Positions 43,753-52,666 of a stretch of 64,000 nt of DNA are shown piece after piece (position 1 is the stretch's first letter; every line of letters begins with the position of its first letter). The position numbers were made by a program, and so were the translations under genes. Under the pieces are notes generated by a model. The model was not told the origin of the DNA. It saw only the letters and a program-made list of their open reading frames with translations, and did no database searches. Source of the DNA: Fen-1245 sp963835535 (GTDB lineage: Bacteria; Gemmatimonadota; Gemmatimonadetes; Gemmatimonadales; JACORV01); the NCBI GenBank assembly GCA_963835535.1, contig CAWIFL010000002.1, positions 62,001 through 126,000 on the forward strand, read 5' to 3'.

Positions 43753-44435
43753 ACGCGTCGTCCTTCGTCGCCCTGCTCGTGGTCGGCGCCGTCGTCGGGC
43801 TCGATCTGGTCAGCGTACCGCAGGCGATGTTGTCGCGACCGCTGGTGGCCGGCTTCCTGGGCGGCGCGGTCGCCGGACGGCCGCTGGCGGGCCTGACGAT
43901 CGGCGCGCTCCTCGAGCTGTTCGCGTTCGAGACGCTGCCGGTCGGGGCGGCGCGCTACCCGGACTGGGGACCGGCGGCCTGCGCCGCCGGCGCGCTGGCC
44001 GCGCTGAGGGGCGGGTGGGACGGGACGTGGATGGTGGGCGTGATGGTGGTGGCGCTGGTGGCGGCGTGGCTCGGGGGCCTGCTGATGCACCTGGCGCGGC
44101 GCCTGACGGGAGCGCAGATGCGGAGATGGGAGTCCACGGTCGAGGCGGGTGACCCGCGCGGCCTGGCGGCGCTGCAGGTGGGCGGGATTGCGCGCGACGC
44201 GGTGCGCGCCGTCCTGCTCACCGCGTTCACCTTCCTGGTCGGCGAGCGCGTAGCCCGCGCCGTCGAGGCGGGCTGGCGGGCGCCCCGGGCCCTGGCGGAC
44301 ATCGCGGTGATCGGCACCGCGCTCGGCGTGGCCGCCTGGAGCGCCTGGCGCCTGTACGGACAGCGCCCGTCCCGGCGGTATCTGGCGGCCGGCGCGGTGG
44401 CGGGGTTGGCGGTGCTGGGAGCCCTCGCGTGGTAG
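43749..44435 (+). CDS. PTS EIIC component, mannose family
   Basis: Membrane protein of 228 residues, shorter than the usual ~265, with about six hydrophobic helices. RPLVAGFLGGAVAGRPLAGLTIGALLELF matches the EIIC-Man core. It should form the channel together with EIID. The sugar is unknown; the length is reduced mostly at the ends. Confidence 0.82.
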   Translation: MNASSFVALLVVGAVVGLDLVSVPQAMLSRPLVAGFLGGAVAGRPLAGLTIGALLELFAFETLPVGAARYPDWGPAACAAGALAALRGGWDGTWMVGVMVVALVAAWLGGLLMHLARRLTGAQMRRWESTVEAGDPRGLAALQVGGIARDAVRAVLLTAFTFLVGERVARAVEAGWRAPRALADIAVIGTALGVAAWSAWRLYGQRPSRRYLAAGAVAGLAVLGALAW

Positions 44436-45178
44436 CCCGCACAGCGATCCCGGGGTTCGGCGTGGCCGTGGCGCGCCTCTTCACGATCCAGGCCGCGTGG
44501 ACCTACGAGCGGATGCTCGGCATCGGGTTCGGTTACGTCGCCGAGCCGATGCTGCGGGGCCTGCGACGGGAGGGCGACGGGTCGGCATTCCGCAAGGCGG
44601 TGGCGCGGCAGTCGCGCTTCTTCAACGCGCATCCCTACTTCGCCTCGCTGGCCGTGGGGGCGGCGGTCCGCGCGGAGCTGGACGGCGTGGAGCCGGAGAA
44701 GATCGAGCGCCTGCGCTCGGCGCTGGTGGGCCCGCTCGGCTCGCTCGGCGACCGTCTGATCTGGGCCGGATGGCTGCCGGCCTGCGCCGCTATCGCCCTG
44801 ATCCTGGTGGCCCTCTCGGCCGGGTTCTGGGCGGTGGTGGCGTTTCTCGTGCTGTACAACGCGATGCACGTCTGGCTGCGCGTCTGGGGCCTGAAGGCGG
44901 GCTTCCGATCGGGGGTGCGGGTGGCGGGGGCGCTCGCCGCACCGGGCCTGCAGCGCGCCCTGGAGATCGTGGCGCCGATCGCGGCGTTCCTGGTCGGAGG
45001 CGCGCTGGTCTCGGTGCTGGCGTGGATCCCGGTGCACCGGCGCTGGGAGACGCTGGCGGGCGCGGCGGCGGCGCTGCTGTTCGCGGGCGTCGTGCGGGCG
45101 ATCCAGCCGCGTGCGACCGGGATGGTCGTGGCGGGCGGCGTGCTGGCGGCCGTGCTGGCCGTGGGGGTCCTGTGGTAG
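44429..45178 (+). CDS. PTS EIID component, mannose family
   Basis: 249 residues, against about 280 usually. The N-terminal FTIQAAWTYERMLGIGFGY and RFFNAHPYFASL segments are diagnostic for EIID-Man; a hydrophobic C-terminal half follows. GTG start overlapping the EIIC end by seven bases. EIIC and EIID together are specific to the mannose class of PTS. Confidence 0.87.
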   Translation: MVARTAIPGFGVAVARLFTIQAAWTYERMLGIGFGYVAEPMLRGLRREGDGSAFRKAVARQSRFFNAHPYFASLAVGAAVRAELDGVEPEKIERLRSALVGPLGSLGDRLIWAGWLPACAAIALILVALSAGFWAVVAFLVLYNAMHVWLRVWGLKAGFRSGVRVAGALAAPGLQRALEIVAPIAAFLVGGALVSVLAWIPVHRRWETLAGAAAALLFAGVVRAIQPRATGMVVAGGVLAAVLAVGVLW

Positions 45179-45441
45179 TCGAGCGCCTCGCGCCGATCGT
45201 CAATTCGCTCGGGCTCCACGCGCGGCCCGCGGCGGAATTCGTGAAGGTCGCCAACAAGTTCCAGGCGCACATCACGGTCACGAAGGACGGGCTGGAGGTG
45301 AACGGCAAGAGCATCATGGGAATGATGATGCTGGCGGCGGAATGCGGGAGCTCGCTGCTCATCAAGGCGGATGGCGACGATGCCGAGGCGGCGGTCACCG
45401 CGCTCCTGGCGCTGGTGGCCGCGGGTTTCGGGGAGGACTGA
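45172..45441 (+). CDS. ptsH: HPr, phosphocarrier protein
   Basis: 89 residues. Both phosphorylation sites are present: His16 (GLHARPAAEF), charged by EI, and Ser47 (NGKSIMGMMML), the HprK target. So the protein is fit for both sugar transport and Ser-P signalling. GTG 45172 overlaps the EIID stop; EI follows immediately. Confidence 0.95.
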   Translation: MVVERLAPIVNSLGLHARPAAEFVKVANKFQAHITVTKDGLEVNGKSIMGMMMLAAECGSSLLIKADGDDAEAAVTALLALVAAGFGED

Positions 45442-47247
45442 ATGCCGCAGCGGATCATGAAGGGGGTCGCGGTTTCGCCCGGCGTGGCGGTGGGGCCGGC
45501 GCTCGTGGTGCGCTGGGAAGCGCCCGTGGTGCCGGACACGGCCATCGCGGAGGGGAGCGTCGAGGCGGAGGTGGCTCGGCTCACCGAGGCGCTGGGTTAC
45601 GCGCGCGGCCGGATCACGCGCAGCCGCGGCAAGGCCGCCGAGCGCGCCGGAGAGGACGAGGCGCGCATCTTCGACGCGCAGCTGCTGGTGTTGGAGGACA
45701 AGGACCTCCTGGGCGGGGTCGCGCGCCTGATCCGGGAGAACCACTTCACGGCCGAGCGGGCCTTCCAGCTGAAGATGCTGGAGTGGCGCGGGCTGTGGAG
45801 CACGACGGGGAGCGCGATGCTGCGGGAGCGGCTCGCCGACCTGACGGACGTCGAGATCCTGGTGTTGACGCACCTGTTGGGCGTCGAGGAGCCGACGCTG
45901 GAGGCCGCGAGCCACGACGCCCCCGTGATCCTGGTGGCCAGAGACCTGACGCCGTCGCTGACGGTCCAGCTCGACCGTGAGGCCGTGCTGGCCATCGCGT
46001 GCCAGGAGGGGACCCGCACCTCCCACGCGGCGATCCTCGCGCACTCGATCGGCATCCCGGCCGTGATGGCGCTGCCGGAGGTCCTGGACCGCGTCACCAC
46101 CGGGCAGACGGTGGTGCTGGACGGGTGGGCGGGCACGCTGCAGGTCGAGGCGTCGCCGCAGGTCATCGAGGCGGCGCGGCGCCGCGACAGGCAGCGCCGG
46201 GAGCTGGAGCGCGACCTGGAGGCCGGCTCCGAGCTGCCCGCGCAGACGAGCGACGGCGCGATGCTCGCGGTGCGCGCGAACCTCGACCTGCCCGAAGAGA
46301 TGGAACTCGCGCTGCGCCACCGGGCCGAGGGCGTGGGACTGCTCCGCACCGAGTTCCTGGTGGTGGGCCGCGGCCGGATGCCGTCGGAGGACGAGCAGAC
46401 GGAGGTGTACCGGCGCATCGGGCAGGGTTTCGCGCCGCACCCGGTCATCATCCGCACCTACGACCTCGGCGGGGACAAGTTCCCCGCACCGTTCGGGCGG
46501 ATGGCGGAGGGCAACCCGATGCTGGGGTGGCGCGCGATCCGCGTGTGCCTCGACCAGCCGGAGATCTTCCGGCCGCAGATCCGGGCGATCCTGCGCGCGG
46601 CGGCGCACGCGAAGCTGCGCCTGATGATCCCGCTGGTGACGCGCGTGGACGAGGTGCTGCGCACGCGGGAGCTGGTCGAGGAGGAGTCGCGCGCGCTGCG
46701 CAAGAAGGGGATCGAGGCCGCCATCTCCGTGCCGGTCGGCGTGATGGTGGAGACGCCCGCGGCCGCCATCGTGGCCGACCGGCTGGCGGAGGTGTCGGAC
46801 TTCCTCTCGGTCGGCACCAACGACCTGGTGCAGTACACCCTGGCGGTGGACCGCGGCAACGCGCGGCTCTCCGAGCGGTTCAACGCGCACCATCCCGCGC
46901 TGCTGCGCCTGCTGCGCGCGGTGGCCCGCGCGGCGCGCGCGGCCCGGCGCGAGGTGTCGGTGTGCGGTGAGATGGCGGCCGACCCGGTGTCCATCTACCT
47001 GCTGGTCGGACTGGGCTTCCGCGTCTTCTCCGTCGCCTCGCCGAGCCTGCCGCTCGCCAAGTGGATGATCCGCCAGATCAGCGCGAAGGATGCGGCGACC
47101 TGCGCGGAGGCCGCGCTCGAGCTGCCCACGACCGATGAGATCTCCGCGTTCGTCCGCCGATCCGTCGGAAGTGTCGTGGATCTGCGCTTGTTGGACCCGT
47201 CGTCCCCGTTGCCAGCCCGTGCACGCAGGGCTAGCTTCCGCCATTAG
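45442..47247 (+). CDS. ptsI: Enzyme I of the PTS
   Basis: Autophosphorylates from PEP and loads HPr. Active-site His195 in GTRTSHAAILA, PEP-binding GLLRTEFL and a C-terminal VCGEMAADP motif. 601 residues, slightly longer than the 570-580 norm through a C-terminal Arg-rich tail. ATG directly follows the HPr stop. Completes a self-contained PTS with HprK. Confidence 0.96.
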   Translation: MPQRIMKGVAVSPGVAVGPALVVRWEAPVVPDTAIAEGSVEAEVARLTEALGYARGRITRSRGKAAERAGEDEARIFDAQLLVLEDKDLLGGVARLIRENHFTAERAFQLKMLEWRGLWSTTGSAMLRERLADLTDVEILVLTHLLGVEEPTLEAASHDAPVILVARDLTPSLTVQLDREAVLAIACQEGTRTSHAAILAHSIGIPAVMALPEVLDRVTTGQTVVLDGWAGTLQVEASPQVIEAARRRDRQRRELERDLEAGSELPAQTSDGAMLAVRANLDLPEEMELALRHRAEGVGLLRTEFLVVGRGRMPSEDEQTEVYRRIGQGFAPHPVIIRTYDLGGDKFPAPFGRMAEGNPMLGWRAIRVCLDQPEIFRPQIRAILRAAAHAKLRLMIPLVTRVDEVLRTRELVEEESRALRKKGIEAAISVPVGVMVETPAAAIVADRLAEVSDFLSVGTNDLVQYTLAVDRGNARLSERFNAHHPALLRLLRAVARAARAARREVSVCGEMAADPVSIYLLVGLGFRVFSVASPSLPLAKWMIRQISAKDAATCAEAALELPTTDEISAFVRRSVGSVVDLRLLDPSSPLPARARRASFRH

Positions 47248-47275
47248 CGACCCCAAAGACAGAGACGAGAACGAC

Positions 47276-48493
47276 ATGAGCGCGTCACGCCGCTGGCTCT
47301 TCACCTCCGAGTCGGTCACGGAGGGACATCCCGACAAGATCGCCGACCAGATCTCCGACGCGGTGCTCGACGCGATCCTCTCGCGCGATGCCGCGGCGCG
47401 CGTGGCCTGCGAGACCTACGTCACCACCGGGATGGCGCTGGTGGGAGGCGAGATCACGACCACGACCTACGTGCACGTACCGGACATCGTGCGCGGCACG
47501 GTCGAGGCGATCGGATACACCGACTGTTCCATGGGCTACGACGCGGAAACCTGCGCGGTACTGACGACGATCGACCGGCAGTCGCCGGACATCAAGGTGG
47601 GTGTGGACACCGGCGGCGCGGGCGACCAGGGGATGATGTTCGGTTTCGCCACCGACGAGACGCCGGAGCTGATGCCGCTGCCCATCATGCTGGCGCACGG
47701 CCTCACCCGCCGGCTCGCGGAGGTGCGCAAGTCGGGGACGCTGCCCTGGCTCCGGCCCGACGGGAAGTCGCAGGTCACGGTGGAGTACGAGGGCGACCGC
47801 CCCCGCCGGGTGCACACCGTGGTGGTGTCGGCCCAGCACGCACCGACCATCGACAACGACGAGCTGCACGCCGAGATCATCCAGCACGTCATCACGCCGG
47901 TGATCCACCAGTGGGTGGCGGACGGGGAGCCGCGCTACCTCATCAATCCCACCGGCCGGTTCGTGGTCGGGGGGCCGCAGGGCGACGCGGGCCTCACCGG
48001 CCGCAAGATCATCGTGGACACCTACGGCGGCTTCGCGCGTCACGGCGGCGGCGCCTTCAGCGGGAAGGATCCGTCGAAGGTGGACCGTTCGGGCGCGTAC
48101 GCCGCGCGCTGGGTGGCGAAGAACGTCGTGGCGGCTGCTCTGGCGCGGCGCTGCGAGGTCCAGATCGCCTACGCGATCGGCGTCGTGCAGCCGGTCTCGC
48201 TGCTGGTGGACACGTTCGGCACCGGGACGGTGCCCGACAGCGTGCTGGAGGCCGCGGTCCGCGAGCAGTTCGACCTCGCGCCGCGCGCGATCATCGAGGC
48301 GCTGGACCTGCGCAAGCCGATCTTCAAGCCGACCGCGGCGTACGGACACTTCGGCCGCAAGCCCGAGCGCGTGACGGTGGACGGCGTCGAAGTGGACCTG
48401 TTCAACTGGGAGCGGACCGACCGCGCGGCCGAGCTGGCGGAGACGGCGAAGCGCCTGGCGGGGTCGGCGCAGGTGGGGAGGGGGGCCCGGTGA
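47276..48493 (+). CDS. metK: MetK, S-adenosylmethionine synthetase
   Basis: Makes SAM from methionine and ATP. ESVTEGHPDKIADQISDAVLD, GAGDQGMMFGFA and GGGAFSGKDPSKVDRS are all intact; 405 residues. A 28-base gap before ATG 47276 is too short for a SAM riboswitch. Coupled to ahcY by a four-base overlap; the pair runs the methyl cycle. Confidence 0.97.
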   Translation: MSASRRWLFTSESVTEGHPDKIADQISDAVLDAILSRDAAARVACETYVTTGMALVGGEITTTTYVHVPDIVRGTVEAIGYTDCSMGYDAETCAVLTTIDRQSPDIKVGVDTGGAGDQGMMFGFATDETPELMPLPIMLAHGLTRRLAEVRKSGTLPWLRPDGKSQVTVEYEGDRPRRVHTVVVSAQHAPTIDNDELHAEIIQHVITPVIHQWVADGEPRYLINPTGRFVVGGPQGDAGLTGRKIIVDTYGGFARHGGGAFSGKDPSKVDRSGAYAARWVAKNVVAAALARRCEVQIAYAIGVVQPVSLLVDTFGTGTVPDSVLEAAVREQFDLAPRAIIEALDLRKPIFKPTAAYGHFGRKPERVTVDGVEVDLFNWERTDRAAELAETAKRLAGSAQVGRGAR

Positions 48494-49833
48494 CCGTCGC
48501 GACGAAGAAGGCGTCCTACGACGTGAAGGACCTCGCCCTCGCGGACGAGGGCCGGCGGCGGGTCGAATGGGCGGAGCGTTCGATGCCGGTGATGCGGCTG
48601 ATCCGCGAGCGGTTCGCGAAGGAGCAGCCGCTCAAGGGGCGCCGCCTCAGCGCCTGCCTGCACGTGACGACCGAGACCGCCAACCTGGCGATCGCCCTCA
48701 AGGCGGGCGGCGCCGAGGTGGCGCTGTGCGCCTCGAACCCGCTCTCGACCCAGGACGACGCCGCGGCGTACCTGGTGCGCGAGCACGGCATCTCCGTGTT
48801 CGCGATCAAGGGCGAGGACCACGCGACCTACTACGAACACATCCGTGCCGCGCTCGCGCACCGGCCCGACGTCACGATGGACGACGGCGCCGATCTCGTG
48901 GGCTCGCTGCACATGATCGCGCTGAACCGGATGGACGATCTCGCGCCGCCGGTGCGGAAGTGGGTGGAGTCGCTCTCGAAGGATGAGCGCGCCGCCCTGC
49001 TCAAGGGCGTCGTCGGATCCACCGAGGAGACGACCACCGGCGTGATCCGCCTCAAGGCGATGGCCAAGGACGGCGTGCTCCAGTTCCCGGTCATCGCGGT
49101 CAACGACTCGGATACCAAGCACCTGTTCGACAACCGCTACGGCACCGGCCAGTCCACCGTGGACGGCGTGGTGCGCGCGACCAACATCCTGCTGGCCGGC
49201 TCCACCGCGGTGGTGGCGGGCTACGGGTGGTGCGGCCGCGGGGTCGCGTCGCGGCTGCGCGGCGCCGGCTCCAAGGTCATCGTGACGGAGGTGGATCCGG
49301 TCAAGGCAATCGAGGCCACGATGGACGGCTTCGAGGTCATGCCGATGGCCGATGCCGCACCGCGCGGCGACCTCTTCATCACCCTCACCGGCGACGTCAA
49401 CGTCATCCGGGTCGAGCACATGCGCCGCATGAAGGACGGCGCGATCGTGGCCAACAGCGGCCACTTCAACGTCGAGATCGACCTCGAGTCGCTGAAGCAG
49501 GCGGCCCAGGGGCCGCGCCAGGCGCGGCCGTTCGTGGAGGAGTGGCTGCTCGACGGGAAACGCGTCTTCGTCCTGGCCGAGGGCCGGCTGATCAACCTCG
49601 CGGCGGCCGAGGGCCATCCGGCGAGCGTGATGGACATGTCGTTCGCCAACCAGGCGCTGGGCGCCGAGTATCTGCTGAAGCACGTCCAGGAGCTGACGAA
49701 GGACGTGCATCGCGTGCCCGCGGAGATCGACAAGGAGATCGCGCGCCTCAAGCTCGCGGGGATGGGGCTCGCCATCGACACGCTGACCGCGGAGCAGCGC
49801 CACTACCTGGCGTCGTGGGATCTTGGCACCTGA
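48490..49833 (+). CDS. ahcY: Adenosylhomocysteinase
   Basis: Hydrolyses S-adenosylhomocysteine to homocysteine and adenosine, relieving inhibition of methyltransferases. NAD-binding GYGWCGRGVASRLRGAG and substrate motifs HVTTETANL, NDSDTKHLFDN are present. 447 residues; lacks the 40-residue insert of many eukaryotic and actinobacterial forms and resembles the archaeal/Thermotoga group, ending LASWDLGT. GTG overlaps the metK stop. Confidence 0.95.
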   Translation: MTVATKKASYDVKDLALADEGRRRVEWAERSMPVMRLIRERFAKEQPLKGRRLSACLHVTTETANLAIALKAGGAEVALCASNPLSTQDDAAAYLVREHGISVFAIKGEDHATYYEHIRAALAHRPDVTMDDGADLVGSLHMIALNRMDDLAPPVRKWVESLSKDERAALLKGVVGSTEETTTGVIRLKAMAKDGVLQFPVIAVNDSDTKHLFDNRYGTGQSTVDGVVRATNILLAGSTAVVAGYGWCGRGVASRLRGAGSKVIVTEVDPVKAIEATMDGFEVMPMADAAPRGDLFITLTGDVNVIRVEHMRRMKDGAIVANSGHFNVEIDLESLKQAAQGPRQARPFVEEWLLDGKRVFVLAEGRLINLAAAEGHPASVMDMSFANQALGAEYLLKHVQELTKDVHRVPAEIDKEIARLKLAGMGLAIDTLTAEQRHYLASWDLGT

Positions 49834-50344
49834 CGCTGCCGGCGGCGGACTGGTCGAGGTCCGGGTCGCGCACCTCGGCCTCGACCGGAGCACCAACGCG
49901 CCGGTGGTGGTCCTGCAGGAGAAGGACGGCCCGCGCGTCCTGCCGATCTGGATCGGGCCGAGCGAGGCCAGCGCCATCGCGATGGAGCTGGCCGGGGTCA
50001 AGTTCTCCCGCCCGCTGACGCACGACCTCCTGAAGCAGGTGATCGTCGGCCTCGGCGGCGAGCTGCGCCGGGTGCTGATCACCGGGGTCAAGGAGAACAC
50101 CTACTACGCCGAGCTGCACATCTACCGGAACGGCGACGTCGTGCAGGTGGACGCGCGCCCGTCCGACAGCATCGCCATCGCCCTGCGCCTGAAGGCGCCG
50201 ATCTTCAGCAACGGTGACCTGCTCGACACGTCGTCGGTCGACACGGTCGATGCGCCGCCCGACCAGGGGCCGCTCGACAAGGAATCGCTCAAGACCTACC
50301 TGCAGAACCTGGATCCCGAGGACTTTGGCAAGTTCATGCCGTAG
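49823..50344 (+). CDS. Bifunctional nuclease family protein (DUF151)
   Basis: 173 residues with the DUF151 core: LPIWIGPSEASAIAMEL, THDLLKQVIVGLGGEL and DARPSDSIAIALR. Relatives show DNase/RNase activity in plants, but the bacterial role is uncertain. TTG start inside the end of ahcY (11-base overlap). An acidic tail follows the domain. Confidence 0.87.
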   Translation: MAPDAAGGGLVEVRVAHLGLDRSTNAPVVVLQEKDGPRVLPIWIGPSEASAIAMELAGVKFSRPLTHDLLKQVIVGLGGELRRVLITGVKENTYYAELHIYRNGDVVQVDARPSDSIAIALRLKAPIFSNGDLLDTSSVDTVDAPPDQGPLDKESLKTYLQNLDPEDFGKFMP

Positions 50345-51470
50345 CGCCCTGGCCGGCGCGGCGCTGGCCCTCGCCGCCTTCGCCGTCCCGCTCCTCGCGC
50401 AGGGCCCGGCCGCGCCGCTGGTCCTCAGCGGCCACGCCGTGCGGGTCCGCGGCGCGGATACCACGGCCCTGGCCGGTGCGGTGGTCGTGGCGCACCGGAT
50501 CGGGATGCGGGAGCAGGGCCCGCTCGACTCGCTGCATGCGGACGCGCGCGGCGCCTTCCGGTTCCGCATCGCGAGGCCCGACACGGGCTCGATGTACGTC
50601 GTCTCGACGCGCTACGCCGGCATCGGGTACTTCTCGGAGCCGTTCTCCGTGAAGGACCACGCGGGCGCCGACACCATCCGCCTCGCCGTCTACGACACCG
50701 CGACCGCGGGCGCGCCATTGAACGTGGCCGTGCGGCACCTGGTGATCTCGGCGCCGGGGGGCGACGGCTCGCGCGACGTGCTCGACATCGTGCAGGTGGG
50801 CAACCCCGGCGAGACCACGCGCGTGCCGCGTGATTCCACGGCGTCGACCTGGCACATGAAGCTGCCGCGCGGGATCGAAGGGTTCCGTGTGGGCGAGGGC
50901 GAGGTCCCGAACAGCGCGGTGGTGCAGGCGGGTGACTCGATCGTGGTGAGCGCGCCCTTCCCGCCGGGACTGAAGCAGGTGGTGGTCACGTACGTGGTGC
51001 CGCGCGACCTCAGGACGCTGCGGGTCCCGCTCGATCAGCCGACCCTGCGACTCGAGCTGCTCGTCGAGGACAGCAGCGCCTCGGCGACGGGTGCCGACCT
51101 GGCGGCCGCGGATCCGTTGACGATCCAGGGCCGGAGGTTCCGCCGCTTCTCCGCGTCGGACATCCGGGCGGGCGAGACCGCGGAGATCACCTTCGGCGGC
51201 GCGGCGTCCCGCAACCTCGGGTGGCTGGCCGTGGTGCTCTCGGCCGTGCTGCTGGGCGCCGGGGGATACATCGCCGCTGGGCGGCGCCGCCCCGGCGCGC
51301 CGGCCGCCGAGCCGAATGCGGACGGCGACGCGCTGCTCCGGCAGATCGTCGCCCTGGACGAGCGCTACGCGGCGCGGGAGGCGGAGACGCCGCCGGCCGA
51401 GTGGGCGGACTACCAGGCGAAGCGGGCGGCGCTGAAGGCGCAGCTCTCCGGAAGGCTTGCGCGGCGCTGA
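50325..51470 (+). CDS. Exported protein with carboxypeptidase-regulatory-like domain and C-terminal membrane helix
   Basis: 381 residues, unnamed. TTG 50325 gives a clear signal peptide (ALALAAFAVPLLAQ). A beta-sandwich region (LVLSGHAVRVRG... to about residue 120) resembles carboxypeptidase regulatory or CARDB-like domains. A single membrane helix (LGWLAVVLSAVLLGAGGY) lies near residue 310, then a short cytoplasmic tail. The extracytoplasmic domain would face the periplasm. It overlaps the nuclease gene by 20 bases. Confidence 0.65.
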   Translation: MASSCRSALAGAALALAAFAVPLLAQGPAAPLVLSGHAVRVRGADTTALAGAVVVAHRIGMREQGPLDSLHADARGAFRFRIARPDTGSMYVVSTRYAGIGYFSEPFSVKDHAGADTIRLAVYDTATAGAPLNVAVRHLVISAPGGDGSRDVLDIVQVGNPGETTRVPRDSTASTWHMKLPRGIEGFRVGEGEVPNSAVVQAGDSIVVSAPFPPGLKQVVVTYVVPRDLRTLRVPLDQPTLRLELLVEDSSASATGADLAAADPLTIQGRRFRRFSASDIRAGETAEITFGGAASRNLGWLAVVLSAVLLGAGGYIAAGRRRPGAPAAEPNADGDALLRQIVALDERYAAREAETPPAEWADYQAKRAALKAQLSGRLARR

Positions 51471-51504
51471 GCTGGCCGCGCAGATTGCGTTGCAGGACAA
51501 CTGA

Positions 51505-51665
51505 CGTTCGCGAACGGGGATCTCGGAAGCCGGTGTGAATCCGGCGCGGCCCCGCCACTGTAACGGGTAGGGATTCTTCCCACCGTCCGCTCTGACGCCA
51601 CTGGCTTCGGCCGGGAAGGCGAGCGGACGGGCCCGGAGCCAGGAGACCTCGCCGTTCGCGTTCCA
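51505..51665 (+). promoter_or_regulatory. Cobalamin (adenosylcobalamin) riboswitch
   Basis: Leader RNA upstream of btuF that shuts down expression when B12 is bound. The conserved blocks are present in order: GGTGTGAATCCGGCGCGG with CCCGCCACTGTAACGGG (51531-51567), GCCACTGG (51597-51604), GGGAAGGCG (51613-51621) and GGAGCCAGGAGACC (51635-51648). The closing stem pairs CGCGAACGG (51509-51517) with CCGTTCGCG (51652-51660). It sits 22 bases before the btuF start, consistent with control of translation. Confidence 0.95.
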
Positions 51666-51686
51666 CCGAAGGCCCTCGCGGGAGGG

Positions 51687-52586
51687 GTGGTGGCTCGAGT
51701 TTCCTGGATTCCGCTTGCGCTGCTCGCGGCGTGCACCAGCCGCCCGGCAGCTCCCTCGCTCTCCGTCACCGACGATTGGGGACGCCCGGTCGCGCTCGCC
51801 GCGCCGGCGCGCCGCATCGTCTCGCTCGCCCCCGCGTTCACCGAGCTCCTGTTCCGCCTCGGACTCGGTTCCCGCGTGGTCGGCCGCACCCATTTCTGCG
51901 ACTGGCCCCCCGCGGTGCGCGCCGTACCCGACCTCGGCAACGGCATCGGGCCCGACGTGGAGGCCGTCGCGGCGCGGAAACCCGATCTCGTCCTCCTCTA
52001 CGCCTCGGCCGCCGACCGCGCGGCGGCCGATCGCCTGGCCGCGCTGGGCATCGCCACCGCGGTCCTGCAGCTCGACCGCTCCGACGATCTGCGCCGCGTC
52101 GCCCGCGCCATCGGGACGCTGGCAGGCGTGCGGCCGGCCGCGGACTCCTTTGTCGCGGCGTTCGACTCCTCGCTCCATGCGGTGGCGGCGGCCGTGGGAC
52201 CGGGGCGCCGGCCCAGGCTCTACGTGGACGCGTGGGCGAGCCCGCCGATGACGGTGGGGCGGGGGAGCTATCTGTCGGAGGTGATCCGTGCCGCCGGGGC
52301 GGAGAACGTGTTCGACGACGTGGCGGCGTCGTCCGTCACGGTGAGCCTCGAGGCGATCGCCGCGCGCGACCCGGACGCGATCCTCTACCTCGCGCCCGAC
52401 ACGTCGCACGCCCCGGACCTCGCGTCCCGGCCCGGGTGGCGGGTGCTGCGCGCGGTGCGACTGGGCCGCGTGCTGGTGGTGGATGGGAGCCTCTACGACC
52501 GGCCCTCACCCCGGATGCCGCTGGCGGCGGCCGATCTCGCCGCGCGCCTGGCCCGCCTGAGCGGGGCGAACGGAGCGCCGCGGTGA
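51687..52586 (+). CDS. btuF: BtuF, B12-binding lipoprotein
   Basis: Helical-backbone periplasmic binding protein (299 residues) that delivers cobalamin to BtuCD. Lipobox LLAAC (Cys16) suggests a lipid-anchored form rather than the free periplasmic E. coli type. RRIVSLAPAFTELLFRLG and VVGRTHFCDWP are typical of BtuF-like proteins. The GTG start follows a GGGAGGGG site after the riboswitch. The 3' end carries the left copy of a duplicated junction (see repeat at 52573). Confidence 0.9.
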   Translation: MVARVSWIPLALLAACTSRPAAPSLSVTDDWGRPVALAAPARRIVSLAPAFTELLFRLGLGSRVVGRTHFCDWPPAVRAVPDLGNGIGPDVEAVAARKPDLVLLYASAADRAAADRLAALGIATAVLQLDRSDDLRRVARAIGTLAGVRPAADSFVAAFDSSLHAVAAAVGPGRRPRLYVDAWASPPMTVGRGSYLSEVIRAAGAENVFDDVAASSVTVSLEAIAARDPDAILYLAPDTSHAPDLASRPGWRVLRAVRLGRVLVVDGSLYDRPSPRMPLAAADLAARLARLSGANGAPR

Positions 52587-52666
52587 TGTCGATGCGATCC
52601 CTGCTCGAGTGCGGGCGGCGCGGATGTGGTGTCGTGAGGGGCTCCACACCCGAGGCGCCGCGGTGA
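52573..52666 (-). repeat. Dispersed repeat, copy C, at btuF/btuC junction, flanked by a junction duplication
   Basis: The repeat core, on the - strand, is GACACC-N6-GCGCCGCCCGC (52611-52633 read in reverse). It is bounded by GAGCGCCGCGGTGA (52573-52586) and GAGGCGCCGCGGTGA (52652-52666); the shared 12-mer GCGCCGCGGTGA recurs 80 bp apart. This looks like an insertion flanked by a target-site duplication. Confidence 0.75.

Noticed and set aside
44635..47337. Very long open frame on the - strand opposite EIID, HPr and ptsI (about 900 codons).
   Set aside because: Typical antisense shadow of GC-rich coding DNA: Arg/His/Gln-rich, no homology, and the + strand genes are certain.
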